From: an uncultured Actinomycetes bacterium
GTDB taxonomy: Bacteria > Actinomycetota > Actinomycetes > Mycobacteriales > Mycobacteriaceae
Direction of reading: 5' to 3'
DNA length: 38,263 nucleotides
Assembly: GCA_903877095.1 (NCBI GenBank)
Contig: CAIRCP010000026.1
Coordinates: 1 to 38,263, forward strand
Shown: one piece after another, positions 9,389 through 17,521 of the stretch
How positions within the stretch are numbered: the stretch's first letter is position 1
How the letters are laid out: every line of letters starts with the position of its first letter
Notes under the pieces: model-generated
Told to the model about the DNA's origin: nothing
What the model saw: only the letters and a program-made list of their open reading frames with translations
The model's database searches: none
Made by a program: the position numbers and the translations under genes

Positions 9389-9931
9389 TCAGTCCGGAAA
9401 GTCCATCGGCACGCGCAGGGTGGCGAGGATTCCGGCAATCGTGTCGTAATGGCCTGCCAGGGCGCAGAATTCGATGATCTGTTCGCGATCCAGATGCGAC
9501 GAGAGCGCCGTATAAGTCTCATTCGACAGATTGCGGTCGAAGGTGAATTCGTCGACGGCGCGCAACAGCGCCCGCTGCCTGCTGGTCAGCCCTTCGGCGT
9601 CGGGGCCTTCGAAGATCTTCGCCTGCAGGGCATCATCGACCCCGCGGGAGCGAGCCAACCGGCGGTGCTGTTGCAACTCGTATTCCGAGCCGCGTAGGTG
9701 GCCCACCCGCAGGATCACCAGTTCGGTCTCGGTCTTGGGCAGCTTGCCTTTGTTCAGCAGTTGCCCGGCGTACGGCAGGAACGTCAGGAACAGCATCTTG
9801 TGCTGGCCGAGGACCTCGAAGAGGTGCATATGCGGGGCGCGGACCTGCCGGGCCGCGATCCTGGAGATGACGTAGTTGACCAAGCCGAGTTCCCGGCGTC
9901 CGCCGGGTGGGATGCGGGCGATCTCGCTCAT
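9389..9931 (-). CDS. Carboxymuconolactone decarboxylase/AhpD-like protein lacking CxxC
   Basis: A 180-residue helical protein of the carboxymuconolactone decarboxylase (CMD) family. Family members include AhpD-type peroxidase partners with a CxxC pair, and decarboxylases. Here the region that would hold CxxC reads LRGSEYELQQHRR, so the thiols are missing although the helix and the following His are kept. A later EFCALAGHYD segment gives a lone Cys. The reaction is therefore unclear and an AhpD-type thiol mechanism is unlikely. Its start overlaps the ramB stop by four bases, so it is co-transcribed and translationally coupled with ramB. It corresponds to the remembered Rv0464c. Confidence 0.85.
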   Translation of the reverse strand: MSEIARIPPGGRRELGLVNYVISRIAARQVRAPHMHLFEVLGQHKMLFLTFLPYAGQLLNKGKLPKTETELVILRVGHLRGSEYELQQHRRLARSRGVDDALQAKIFEGPDAEGLTSRQRALLRAVDEFTFDRNLSNETYTALSSHLDREQIIEFCALAGHYDTIAGILATLRVPMDFPD

Positions 9932-11346
9932 GGGGTTTCCTTCACAAGATAGGGCGACACCGTGCTTCGGTGCTCGTCGATGTCCAGCGCGCGGCCCAGG
10001 GCGGGGAACGCCCGCTGTGGGCAGTTGTCACGTTCGCAGACCCGGCATCCCGAGCCGATGGGCGTGGCGTTGTCCGAGGACAGATCGAGCCCACGCGAGT
10101 AGACGAGCCGATTAGCATGGCGCACTTCGCATCCCAGCCCGATCGCGAACGTCTTGCCCGGCTGTCCGTACCGGTGCGCGCGGCGTTCCACCGTGCGGGC
10201 GACCCACATGTAATTGCGGCCGTCCGGCATCTGGGCGATCTGAACCAGGAGCTTCCCCGGGTTGGCGAACGTCTCGTAGACGTTCCACAGCGGGCACGTC
10301 CCGCCCGTCGATGAAAAGTGAAAACCTGTGGCGGACTGACGTTTTGACATGTTGCCCGCTCGGTCCACCCGCACGAACGAGAACGGCACGCCGCGCATCG
10401 ACGGCCGCTGCAACGTCGACAGCCGGTGGCAGACGGTCTCGTAACTCACCTGATAGAACGCCGACAGCCGCTCGATGTCGTACGCGAAGTTCTCGCTGAC
10501 GTCGTGGAACTGCCTGTAGGGCAACACCGTTGCGGCGGCGAAGTAGTTCGCCAGCCCCAGCCGGGCCAGTCGGCGGGATTCGTCGCTGGTGAATTTACCT
10601 TCAGTCACCATCGAGTCGATCAGGTCGCCGACCTCCAGGAAGGCCAGTTCCGCAGCCATCTTGAAGGTGCGCTGACCCGCCGAGAGCTGGGCGGAAATCT
10701 CCAGGGTCTTGGTGGCGGGACGGTAGCGGTGCAGGACGGTGTCGCCGAGGTCGATGCGCCGAACGATCCTGACCCCGTGCACCTCGGTGAGCCGCCGGTA
10801 CAGATCGCTGCGCAACTCACCGCCGTGCATCCGCACCCGCGCGGTGAGATCCTCAGCGGCGGAATCGAGTTCGTGCAGGTAGTTCTGACGCTGGTAGAAG
10901 TAGTCGCGCACCTCTTCGTGCGGCATCGTGATGGAGCCGCTTCCGCTGCCGTCGTTGAATCGGTCCTCGGTGGCCACCGCCAGTTGAGCAGAGGTGAGCC
11001 GGTAGCGTCGGTGCAGGTTGACCATCGCCCGGGCGATCGCCGGGTGGGTGGCGACCATGTCGGCCACTTCGGCGGGGTCGACATCGGCGTCGAGGTCGCG
11101 GTCGTACATCACCTCGCGCAGTTCGGCGACCAACCGGGTGTCGTCCTGGGCGGCGAAGAACGTCGCATCGACGCCGAACACCTCGGTGATCCGCAGTAGC
11201 ACCGCCACCGTCAGCGGCCTGACGTCGTGCTCGATCTGGTTGAGGTAACTCGGCGAGATCTCCAGAGTCTGCGCCAGCGCGGCCTGGCTGAACCCGCGTT
11301 CGCTTCGTAGCTGGCGCACCCGCGAGCCGACGAAGGTCTTCGGCAT
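9928..11346 (-). CDS. ramB: RamB, regulator of acetate and glyoxylate metabolism
   Basis: A 472-residue regulator of the ScfR (short-chain fatty acid regulator) family. Residues about 9-62 form an XRE helix-turn-helix (SQAALAQTLEISPSYLNQIE). The middle resembles an IrrE/ImmA-type region, but the metalloprotease HExxH is not present (AELAFLEVGD). The C-terminal DUF2083-type domain carries the cysteine cluster CRVCERDNC. RamB represses or tunes isocitrate lyase in corynebacteria and mycobacteria, and icl lies 1.1 kb away on the opposite strand. A -10 hexamer (TACGCT) six bases before the ATG indicates a leaderless start. The 74-base gap to the divergent thioesterase gene holds two palindromes that could be autoregulatory sites. 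The CMD-family gene overlaps its 3' end. Confidence 0.92.
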   Translation of the reverse strand: MPKTFVGSRVRQLRSERGFSQAALAQTLEISPSYLNQIEHDVRPLTVAVLLRITEVFGVDATFFAAQDDTRLVAELREVMYDRDLDADVDPAEVADMVATHPAIARAMVNLHRRYRLTSAQLAVATEDRFNDGSGSGSITMPHEEVRDYFYQRQNYLHELDSAAEDLTARVRMHGGELRSDLYRRLTEVHGVRIVRRIDLGDTVLHRYRPATKTLEISAQLSAGQRTFKMAAELAFLEVGDLIDSMVTEGKFTSDESRRLARLGLANYFAAATVLPYRQFHDVSENFAYDIERLSAFYQVSYETVCHRLSTLQRPSMRGVPFSFVRVDRAGNMSKRQSATGFHFSSTGGTCPLWNVYETFANPGKLLVQIAQMPDGRNYMWVARTVERRAHRYGQPGKTFAIGLGCEVRHANRLVYSRGLDLSSDNATPIGSGCRVCERDNCPQRAFPALGRALDIDEHRSTVSPYLVKETP

Positions 11347-11352
11347 TCCGCC

Positions 11353-11358
11353 AGCGTA
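11353..11358 (-). promoter_or_regulatory. -10 element (TACGCT), leaderless start of ramB
   Basis: Read on the minus strand, TACGCT ends six bases before the ramB ATG at 11346. The palindromes at 11374-11406 cover its -35 region and upstream DNA. Confidence 0.5.
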
Positions 11359-11373
11359 CCGGCGCGCCTAAAC

Positions 11374-11406
11374 GACACCGGCGGTGTCATCCAACAGGCC
11401 GTTTGG
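11374..11406. promoter_or_regulatory. Two operator candidates between ramB and the thioesterase gene
   Basis: A perfect palindrome, GACACC-GGC-GGTGTC (11374-11388), is followed directly by CCAAC-N5-GTTTGG (11391-11406). The second shares its CCAA...TTGG core with the palindrome upstream of icl at 12352-12368. Both lie between divergent starts at 11346 and 11421. Binding by RamB, as autoregulation, is an inference. Confidence 0.45.
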
Positions 11407-11420
11407 CATGATCCGGACTT

Positions 11421-12236
11421 ATGGGGATGATCACGACGGATACCGGTCTGGCCAAAGTGTTGATGCCGGTTCCCGATCCGCACCCGGATGTCTTCGACCG
11501 TCAGTGGCCACTGCGCCCGGCTGACGTCGACCGGCTCGGCCGGTTGCGTATGGATGCAGCCACCAGGCACATCATGGATATGGGTCAGGATCATCTGCGC
11601 GAGATGGGACACAACGACACCCATCCGTTGTGGATCGTGCGCCGCACGATGGTCGACATGATCGCCCCCATCGAGTTTCAGGACATGCTGCGGCTGCGCC
11701 GCTGGTGTTCGGGGGCGTCCAACAGGTGGTGCGAGATGCGGGTGCGTATCGACGGCCGCAAAGGCGGGCGGATCGAGACCGAGGCCTTCTGGATCAATTT
11801 CAACCGGGACACTCAGACGCCGGCCCGCATCGCCGATGACTTCATGGAAGACCTGCTCAAGACCACCGGCGTCAACCGGCTGCGATGGAAGTCCTACCTC
11901 AAGGCGGGGACGCGGGAGGACGCCGAGGAGGTCCGCGAATTCCCGATCCGGGTCAGCGATATCGACCTCTTCGACCATGTCAACAACTCGGTGTACTGGA
12001 AGGCCGTGGAGGAGTTCCTCGCTCCGCATCCCGAACTGACCAATGCTCCGCTGCGGGTCACCATCGAGCACGACGCCGCTGTCGCCTACGGCGAGAAACT
12101 GGAAATCCTCTCGCACGTCTACCCGCCGGGTTCGACCGACAAATTCGGCCCCGAACTGACCGACCGCACCGTGAGAACGCTCACATATGCCGTCGGAGAC
12201 GACGTCAAGGCTGTCGCCGCGATCTTCCCGCTGTAG
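11421..12236 (+). CDS. Acyl-ACP thioesterase family protein (Rv0466-like)
   Basis: A 271-residue protein of the acyl-ACP thioesterase (FatA/FatB-type) family, with two hot-dog halves. The N-terminal half shows WPLRPADVDRLGRLRMDA, and the C-terminal half has FPIRVSDIDLFDHVNNSVYW, where the HVNN motif marks the second hot-dog and the acidic and His/Asn residues used in hydrolysis. Such enzymes release fatty acids from acyl-carrier protein or CoA; the natural substrate in mycobacteria is not established to my knowledge. ATG 11421 is followed by an in-frame ATG at 11427, and a weak CATGAT sits eight bases upstream. It matches the remembered Rv0466, between ramB and icl. Confidence 0.86.
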   Translation: MGMITTDTGLAKVLMPVPDPHPDVFDRQWPLRPADVDRLGRLRMDAATRHIMDMGQDHLREMGHNDTHPLWIVRRTMVDMIAPIEFQDMLRLRRWCSGASNRWCEMRVRIDGRKGGRIETEAFWINFNRDTQTPARIADDFMEDLLKTTGVNRLRWKSYLKAGTREDAEEVREFPIRVSDIDLFDHVNNSVYWKAVEEFLAPHPELTNAPLRVTIEHDAAVAYGEKLEILSHVYPPGSTDKFGPELTDRTVRTLTYAVGDDVKAVAAIFPL

Positions 12237-12320
12237 CGGCGCCGTCCTCGGTCGCTGACTGTGAATGACCTGCGCAATCAAGTTACCGATGGGTAACTAA
12301 GCCCGCCGATTTCCCGCCGC

Positions 12321-12368
12321 TTCGCAATATTCGCAATGTGCGATGACGTTTTTGCCAACAATTGGCAA
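12321..12368. promoter_or_regulatory. Operator-like elements upstream of icl (RamB site candidates)
   Basis: Two nine-base direct copies TTCGCAATA/TTCGCAATG (12321-12338) precede a perfect palindrome, TTGCCAA-CAA-TTGGCAA (12352-12368), about 115 bases before the icl start. TTGACC at 12381-12386 is a possible -35, but no convincing -10 is seen at the right distance. The TTGC/GCAA-rich composition resembles the corynebacterial RamB consensus core (TTTGCAAA) as I remember it. The 247-base gap (12237-12483) holds nothing else recognisable apart from the icl Shine-Dalgarno. Confidence 0.5.
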
Positions 12369-12483
12369 GCGTCCACCGTTTTGACCTGCGGATATCGGAT
12401 GTGAAAGCCTTTTGTTAGCACAGCAGCTAAGGGGCCGTGGGATTTCGCCGGGCCGCCTGTCGTCGATTCGAAGGAGAGTCCAC

Positions 12484-13776
12484 ATGTCCGTGTCCAACGT
12501 CGGCAAGCCCAAGAGCGCCGCTGAAATTCAGCGCGACTGGGACACCAATCCACGGTGGAAGGGCATCAACCGGACGTACACCGCCGATGCCGTGGTCGCC
12601 CTGCAGGGCAGCGTCGTCGAGGAGCACACTCTGGCCCGCCGTGGCGCGGAGATCCTCTGGGACCAGGTCAACAACATGGAGTTCGTCAACGCCCTCGGTG
12701 CGCTGACCGGCAACATGGCCGTCCAGCAGGTTCGCGGTGGCCTGAAGGCCATCTACCTGTCGGGGTGGCAGGTCGCCGGCGACGCCAACCTGTCCGGCCA
12801 CACCTACCCGGACCAGAGCCTGTACCCGGCCAACTCGGTGCCGCAGGTGGTGCGCCGGATCAACAACGCGCTGCTGCGCGCTGACGAGATCGCCAAGGTC
12901 GAGGGCGACACTTCCATCAACAACTGGCTGGTGCCGATCGTCGCCGACGGCGAGGCCGGCTTCGGTGGCGCGCTGAACGTCTACGAACTGCAGAAGGCGA
13001 TGATCGCCGCCGGTGTCGGCGGTTCGCACTGGGAGGACCAGCTGGCCTCGGAGAAGAAGTGCGGCCACCTCGGCGGGAAGGTGCTGATCCCGACCCAGCA
13101 GCACATCCGCACTTTGACCTCTGCCCGGCTCGCAGCGGACGTCGCTGACGTTCCCACCGTCGTGATCGCCCGCACCGACGCCGAAGCGGCCACCCTGATC
13201 ACCTCCGACGTCGACGACCGCGACAAGCCGTTCGTCACCGGCGAGCGCACCTCGGAGGGCTTCTACCACATCAAGAACGGCCTCGAGCCGTGCATCGCCC
13301 GCGCGAAGGCCTACGCGCCGTACTCGGATCTGATCTGGATGGAGACCGGCACGCCGGATCTGGAGCTGGCGAAGAAGTTCGCCGAGGGCGTCAAGGCCGA
13401 GTTCCCGGATCAGCTGCTGGCGTACAACTGCTCGCCGTCGTTCAACTGGAAGCAGCACCTCGACGACGCCACGATCGCCAAGTTCCAAAAGGAGCTCGGC
13501 GCCATGGGTTTCAAGTTCCAGTTCATCACGCTGGCCGGCTTCCACGCGCTGAACTACTCGATGTTCGATCTGGCCTACGGCTACGCCCGCAACCAGATGA
13601 CCGCCTACGTCGAGCTGCAGGAGCGGGAGTTCGCCGCCGAGGAGCGCGGCTACACCGCGACCAAGCACCAGCGTGAGGTCGGCGCCGGTTACTTCGACCG
13701 GATCGCCACCACCGTCGACCCGAATTCGTCGACCACCGCGCTGGCGGGGTCGACCGAAGAGGGTCAGTTCCACTAG
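12484..13776 (+). CDS. icl: Isocitrate lyase
   Basis: A 430-residue enzyme of the short, prokaryotic isocitrate lyase class. It splits isocitrate into glyoxylate and succinate, the first glyoxylate-shunt step, needed for growth on acetate and fatty acids. The catalytic motif KKCGHLGGK is present; [10 protein letters not shown] and [12 protein letters not shown] supply metal and substrate contacts; NCSPSFNWK is also conserved. The length is close to mycobacterial Icl1. A strong Shine-Dalgarno (GAAGGAGA, about 12470-12477) fixes ATG 12484. The long upstream region with palindromes and the nearby ramB gene point to regulated transcription. A perfect hairpin terminator follows, and fadB2 starts 30 bases after it. 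Confidence 0.97.
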   Translation: MSVSNVGKPKSAAEIQRDWDTNPRWKGINRTYTADAVVALQGSVVEEHTLARRGAEILWDQVNNMEFVNALGALTGNMAVQQVRGGLKAIYLSGWQVAGDANLSGHTYPDQSLYPANSVPQVVRRINNALLRADEIAKVEGDTSINNWLVPIVADGEAGFGGALNVYELQKAMIAAGVGGSHWEDQLASEKKCGHLGGKVLIPTQQHIRTLTSARLAADVADVPTVVIARTDAEAATLITSDVDDRDKPFVTGERTSEGFYHIKNGLEPCIARAKAYAPYSDLIWMETGTPDLELAKKFAEGVKAEFPDQLLAYNCSPSFNWKQHLDDATIAKFQKELGAMGFKFQFITLAGFHALNYSMFDLAYGYARNQMTAYVELQEREFAAEERGYTATKHQREVGAGYFDRIATTVDPNSSTTALAGSTEEGQFH

Positions 13777-13784
13777 GACGTTGA

Positions 13785-13814
13785 GGGCCCCGCCCGGTTC
13801 GCCGGGCGGGGCCC
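13785..13814 (+). terminator. Terminator-like hairpin after icl
   Basis: A perfect 13-bp GC stem (13785-13797 with 13802-13814) is capped by a TTCG tetraloop, eight bases after the icl stop. A T tract is lacking. It separates icl from fadB2 and could cause partial termination or protect the icl message. Confidence 0.75.
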
Positions 13815-13843
13815 TGTCATATCCACAACATCTGGGAGTCAAC

Positions 13844-14722
13844 GTGACTGCAAATCCGACTGGGCCGGCCATCGAGCGAGTCGGGGTTATCGGCGCCGGG
13901 CAGATGGGCGGCGGTATCGCCGAAGTGTGCGCGCGGGCCGGCGTCGACGTGATGGTCTTCGAGACCACCGAGGCGCTGGTCACTGCAGGCCGCAACCGCA
14001 TCTCCAAGTCACTGGAGCGCGGGGTCAGCGCCGGGAAGATCACCGAACGCGAGCGGGATGCCGCTCTGGATAGGCTGCGGTTCACCACCACGCTGGCCGA
14101 CCTGGCCGACCGGCAGCTGGTCATCGAGGCGGTGATCGAGGACGACACCGTCAAGGCCGCGATCTTCGGCCAACTCGACGAGATCATCACCGATCCGGAC
14201 GCGGTACTGGCGTCGAACACCTCCAGCATCCCGATCATGAAGATCGCGGCGGCCACCAAGAACCCGACGCGGGTGCTGGGTCTGCACTTCTTCAACCCGG
14301 TCCCGGTGCTGCCGCTGGTCGAGTTGGTCACCACCCTGGAGACCAGCGAGGCTGCCGCAGCCCGGACCGAGCAATTCGCCGGATCGGTGCTGGGAAAGCA
14401 GGTCGTTCGGTGCACCGACCGGTCCGGATTCGTGGTCAACTTCCTGCTGGTGCCGTACCTACTGTCCGCGATCCGGATGGTGGAGGGTGGCGTCGCCACC
14501 ATCGAGGACGTCGACAAGGCGGTCGTCGCCGGGCTGTCGCACCCGATGGGACCGTTGCGGTTGTCCGACCTCATCGGTCTGGACACCCTCAAGCTCATCG
14601 CCGACAAAATGTTCGACGAATTCAAGGAGACGCATTACGCGCCGCCGCCTCTGTTGTTGCGGATGGTGGAGGCGGGACGGCTGGGTAAGAAGTCCGGTCA
14701 GGGTTTCTACAGCTACCGGTAG
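13844..14722 (+). CDS. fadB2: 3-hydroxybutyryl-CoA dehydrogenase
   Basis: A 292-residue NAD(P)-dependent 3-hydroxyacyl-CoA dehydrogenase. The N-terminal Rossmann fold shows GVIGAGQMGGGIAEV at about residues 14-28. The catalytic region contains SNTSS and HFFNPVPVLPLVE, where the His acts with a nearby Glu. RSGFVVNFLLVPYL marks the helical C-terminal domain. In mycobacteria FadB2 interconverts acetoacetyl-CoA and 3-hydroxybutyryl-CoA, which fits a neighbourhood of acetate and fatty-acid genes. GTG 13844 is preceded by GGGAG (13834-13838) at good spacing. It probably shares the icl promoter by read-through, because no separate promoter is evident in the 30 bases after the hairpin. Confidence 0.93.
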   Translation: MTANPTGPAIERVGVIGAGQMGGGIAEVCARAGVDVMVFETTEALVTAGRNRISKSLERGVSAGKITERERDAALDRLRFTTTLADLADRQLVIEAVIEDDTVKAAIFGQLDEIITDPDAVLASNTSSIPIMKIAAATKNPTRVLGLHFFNPVPVLPLVELVTTLETSEAAAARTEQFAGSVLGKQVVRCTDRSGFVVNFLLVPYLLSAIRMVEGGVATIEDVDKAVVAGLSHPMGPLRLSDLIGLDTLKLIADKMFDEFKETHYAPPPLLLRMVEAGRLGKKSGQGFYSYR

Positions 14723-14773
14723 GGCGTCGTCGAGCCACCTCACCGCAATGTGCATCTGTGGCTGCGTGTGGGC

Positions 14774-14883
14774 TAGGCTGACCCGCGATAAACCTGCGGG
14801 TTTCGGTCGGGGTATGAACCCCGAAGGGGGGGGCTAACTGCCTGACCGCGGGCCGTTATGAGAATTCTGAAGGGTAGCGCTAG
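14774..14883 (+). promoter_or_regulatory. Promoter candidate and structured leader of umaA
   Basis: TAGGCT (14774-14779) is a plausible -10, giving a leader of about 97 bases. The leader contains two small hairpins, AACC-TGCG-GGTT and CGGGGT-ATGA-ACCCCG (about 14811-14826), then a G run and a Shine-Dalgarno, GAAGGG (14869-14874). This is the longest structured leader here apart from that of the ROK gene. I see no match to a known riboswitch. Confidence 0.4.
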
Positions 14884-15762
<879 letters not shown>

Positions 15763-15769
15763 CGGGGGC

Positions 15770-15808
15770 GGGCTGAGCCCTTACGGGCACAGCCCCGCAC
15801 CGTGCGGG
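15770..15808. terminator. Double-hairpin terminator between umaA and the PPK2 gene
   Basis: Hairpin one pairs GGGCTG-A-GCCC (15770-15780) with GGGC-A-CAGCCC (15785-15795) around TTAC, with one A/A mismatch. Hairpin two pairs CCCGCA (15794-15799) with TGCGGG (15803-15808). They overlap by two bases, so they may serve opposite directions for the convergent genes. Confidence 0.65.
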
Positions 15809-15812
15809 TCGT

Positions 15813-16664
15813 CTATAGCGCGGCGACGCGCGCGCGCTCGGCTTCCAGGTCGAAGTCCGCGGGCGGCCAGGACAGGTTCATCGCCGTCAGCGCTTCGATC
15901 AGCAGTTCGTTGACCGCCATCCGCGCGTACCACTTCTTGTCGCACGGCAGGATGAACCACGGTGCGTGGTCGGTCGAGGTCCGCTCCAGCATGACCTGGT
16001 AGGCCTCCTGGTACTTCGGCCACAACGCCCGTTCGTCGAGGTCACCCGGGTTGTACTTCCAGAACTTGTCCGGCCGCTGCAGGCGTTCGGTCAGCCGTGC
16101 CTTCTGCTCGTCGAGGGAGACGAACATGGCGACCTTGACGATCGAGGTCCCCGCTTCGACCAGTTCTTGCTCGAAAGTGTTGATCTCGTCGTAGCGGCCT
16201 TCGAGCTCGTCTGAGGGCACCAGTTCGTGCACCCGAACCACCAGCACGTCCTCGTAGTGCGACCGGTCGAAGACGCCGATGTGGCCGGCGGGCGGCAGGG
16301 ACTTGTTGATCCGCCACAGGAAGTGGTGCGACCGCTCCTCCGGGGTCGGTTTGCCGAAGCTGTGGTAGTCGATGCCCATGGGATTGCCCGCGGCCACCAC
16401 ATGGGTGACGATGCCGCCCTTGCCGGCGGTGTCCATCCCCTGCAGCACCAGCAGCACCGAGCGGTGGTCGCCCTCGCGTGCGTTGGCGTAGAGCATCTCC
16501 TGCAGTTCGGCGAAGTGTGCTTCCCGGTCGAGGGTGATCTTTTCAGCGTCCTTGCGCTTGCCCTTGAACCCGGGTGAGGAGTCGGTGTCGATCTCGCTGA
16601 CCTTGGCACCAGATCGGAAGCGCAGCGCCTCGGACGGTGTGTGGGTCCACAACTCTTTTGCCAT
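15813..16664 (-). CDS. Polyphosphate kinase 2 (PPK2) family phosphotransferase
   Basis: A 283-residue single-domain PPK2 protein. PPK2 enzymes move phosphate between inorganic polyphosphate and nucleotides in the cytoplasm. The Walker A motif GMDTAGKGG lies around residue 76, the Walker B-like DRSHYEDVL around 133, and the lid contains RLQRPDKFWKYNPGDLDER. All core residues look intact. Whether it prefers AMP, ADP or GDP cannot be decided by eye. A TANNNT hexamer (TAGTCT) eight bases before the ATG suggests its own leaderless promoter, although it lies only 18 bases downstream of madR on the same strand. Mycolate pathway genes flank it, so this looks like an insertion relative to M. tuberculosis. 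Its base composition matches its neighbours, giving no sign of recent transfer. Confidence 0.9.
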   Translation of the reverse strand: MAKELWTHTPSEALRFRSGAKVSEIDTDSSPGFKGKRKDAEKITLDREAHFAELQEMLYANAREGDHRSVLLVLQGMDTAGKGGIVTHVVAAGNPMGIDYHSFGKPTPEERSHHFLWRINKSLPPAGHIGVFDRSHYEDVLVVRVHELVPSDELEGRYDEINTFEQELVEAGTSIVKVAMFVSLDEQKARLTERLQRPDKFWKYNPGDLDERALWPKYQEAYQVMLERTSTDHAPWFILPCDKKWYARMAVNELLIEALTAMNLSWPPADFDLEAERARVAAL

Positions 16665-16672
16665 AGGGCAAG

Positions 16673-16678
16673 AGACTA
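16673..16678 (-). promoter_or_regulatory. -10 element (TAGTCT), leaderless start of the PPK2 gene
   Basis: Read on the minus strand, TAGTCT ends eight bases before the ATG at 16664 and lies between the madR stop and the PPK2 start. Confidence 0.45.
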
Positions 16679-16682
16679 GAGA

Positions 16683-17399
16683 TTACGGTGCCGCCGCGGG
16701 CGCGATTGACGCCGGTAGACGCGGCGCGGGATGTGGCTGGGCGTTGAAGGCCTCCAGCGAACCGCCCGCTTCGACGATGCCGCACAGCGCGTTCCAGCAC
16801 AGCATCGTCAGGTAGTCGATCAACTCCGCACTCGTCATGCGCGGGTTGGACATCCAGGAGTGGGTGGCCAGTTGGACGCCGCCGACGATCAGATACGCCC
16901 ACGGCTCGACCCCGCGAGTGTCCATCCCGGCTTGTCTCATCCGCTGGCGCAACATGACCGCCAGCATCCGGGCGATGATGCGTTCGGAGTCGGCGACCAC
17001 CTTGTTCTTGCTGGCCGAGCTGTTGGCCATGACGAACCGGTATGGCTCGGGTTCGGCCGCGACGGTGTCGACGTAGACCCGGATGATCTCGCGGGTCTGG
17101 GCTAACCCGTCCAGCCCCGAGGACAGCGCGGCGGCCATGTTGGGAATCAGCGTGGTCTGGGTGAAGCGCATCATGACCGCGGTGGTGAGGTCGTTCTTGT
17201 CGACGAAGTACCGGTACAGCACGGTCTTGGAGACGCCGATCTCGGCGGCGATCTCGTCCATGCTGACGTCGCGGCCCCGCCCGCGGATGGCGTCGAGTGC
17301 GCCGTCCACCAACTCGGTACGCCGCTCCACTTTGTGCTGGTGCCAACGGCGTTTGCGGCCATCGGTCTTGGCCACTGCGGGGATGATCTGCTGGGTCAC
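16683..17399 (-). CDS. madR: TetR-family regulator MadR (mycolic acid desaturase regulator)
   Basis: A 238-residue TetR regulator. The helix-turn-helix (VSMDEIAAEIGVSKTVLYRYF) lies at about residues 44-64, and the rest is a helical ligand-binding domain. Gene order (between the umaA and DUF445 genes) and sequence agree with the remembered Rv0472c, described as MadR, an acyl-CoA-responsive repressor of desA1 and desA2; those targets are not in this window. The start is GTG 17399, with a TANNNT hexamer (TAGACT) nine bases upstream. A perfect inverted repeat at 17435-17451 covers its expected -35 and is the natural candidate for autoregulation. The protein ends in an Ala/Pro-rich tail of about 20 residues. 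Confidence 0.85.
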   Translation of the reverse strand: MTQQIIPAVAKTDGRKRRWHQHKVERRTELVDGALDAIRGRGRDVSMDEIAAEIGVSKTVLYRYFVDKNDLTTAVMMRFTQTTLIPNMAAALSSGLDGLAQTREIIRVYVDTVAAEPEPYRFVMANSSASKNKVVADSERIIARMLAVMLRQRMRQAGMDTRGVEPWAYLIVGGVQLATHSWMSNPRMTSAELIDYLTMLCWNALCGIVEAGGSLEAFNAQPHPAPRLPASIAPAAAP

Positions 17400-17408
17400 G
17401 GTCAGCTC

Positions 17409-17451
17409 AGTCTAGCGGCGCGAACGCAGAAAGTTGTGACGGGCGGTCACA
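17409..17451 (-). promoter_or_regulatory. madR promoter with palindromic operator
   Basis: On the minus strand TAGACT (17414 to 17409) is the -10. The perfect repeat TGTGAC-GGGCG-GTCACA (17435-17451) overlaps the -35 position. It lies in the 122-base gap to the divergent DUF445 gene, so it could affect both. Confidence 0.5.
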
Positions 17452-17521
17452 CTAATTTCCAGATGGTCGCCGGGCGTGCAGCCGACGGCGAACGCCGGGT
17501 CGATCAAGCCCGGGATGGGCC

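Noticed and set aside
12427-14625. Long minus-strand frames opposite icl-fadB2, and similar ones opposite lpd, ROK, gpm1-senX3 and the peptidase
   Set aside because: These open frames arise from strong third-position GC bias of the true genes; they have no recognisable domains and low-complexity Arg/Gly/His composition.
14748-14837. A second Cys-containing short ORF (MCICGCVW start) before umaA
   Set aside because: It has three early cysteines but no TANNNT at leaderless distance and no Shine-Dalgarno, and its 5' part probably lies upstream of the umaA transcription start.
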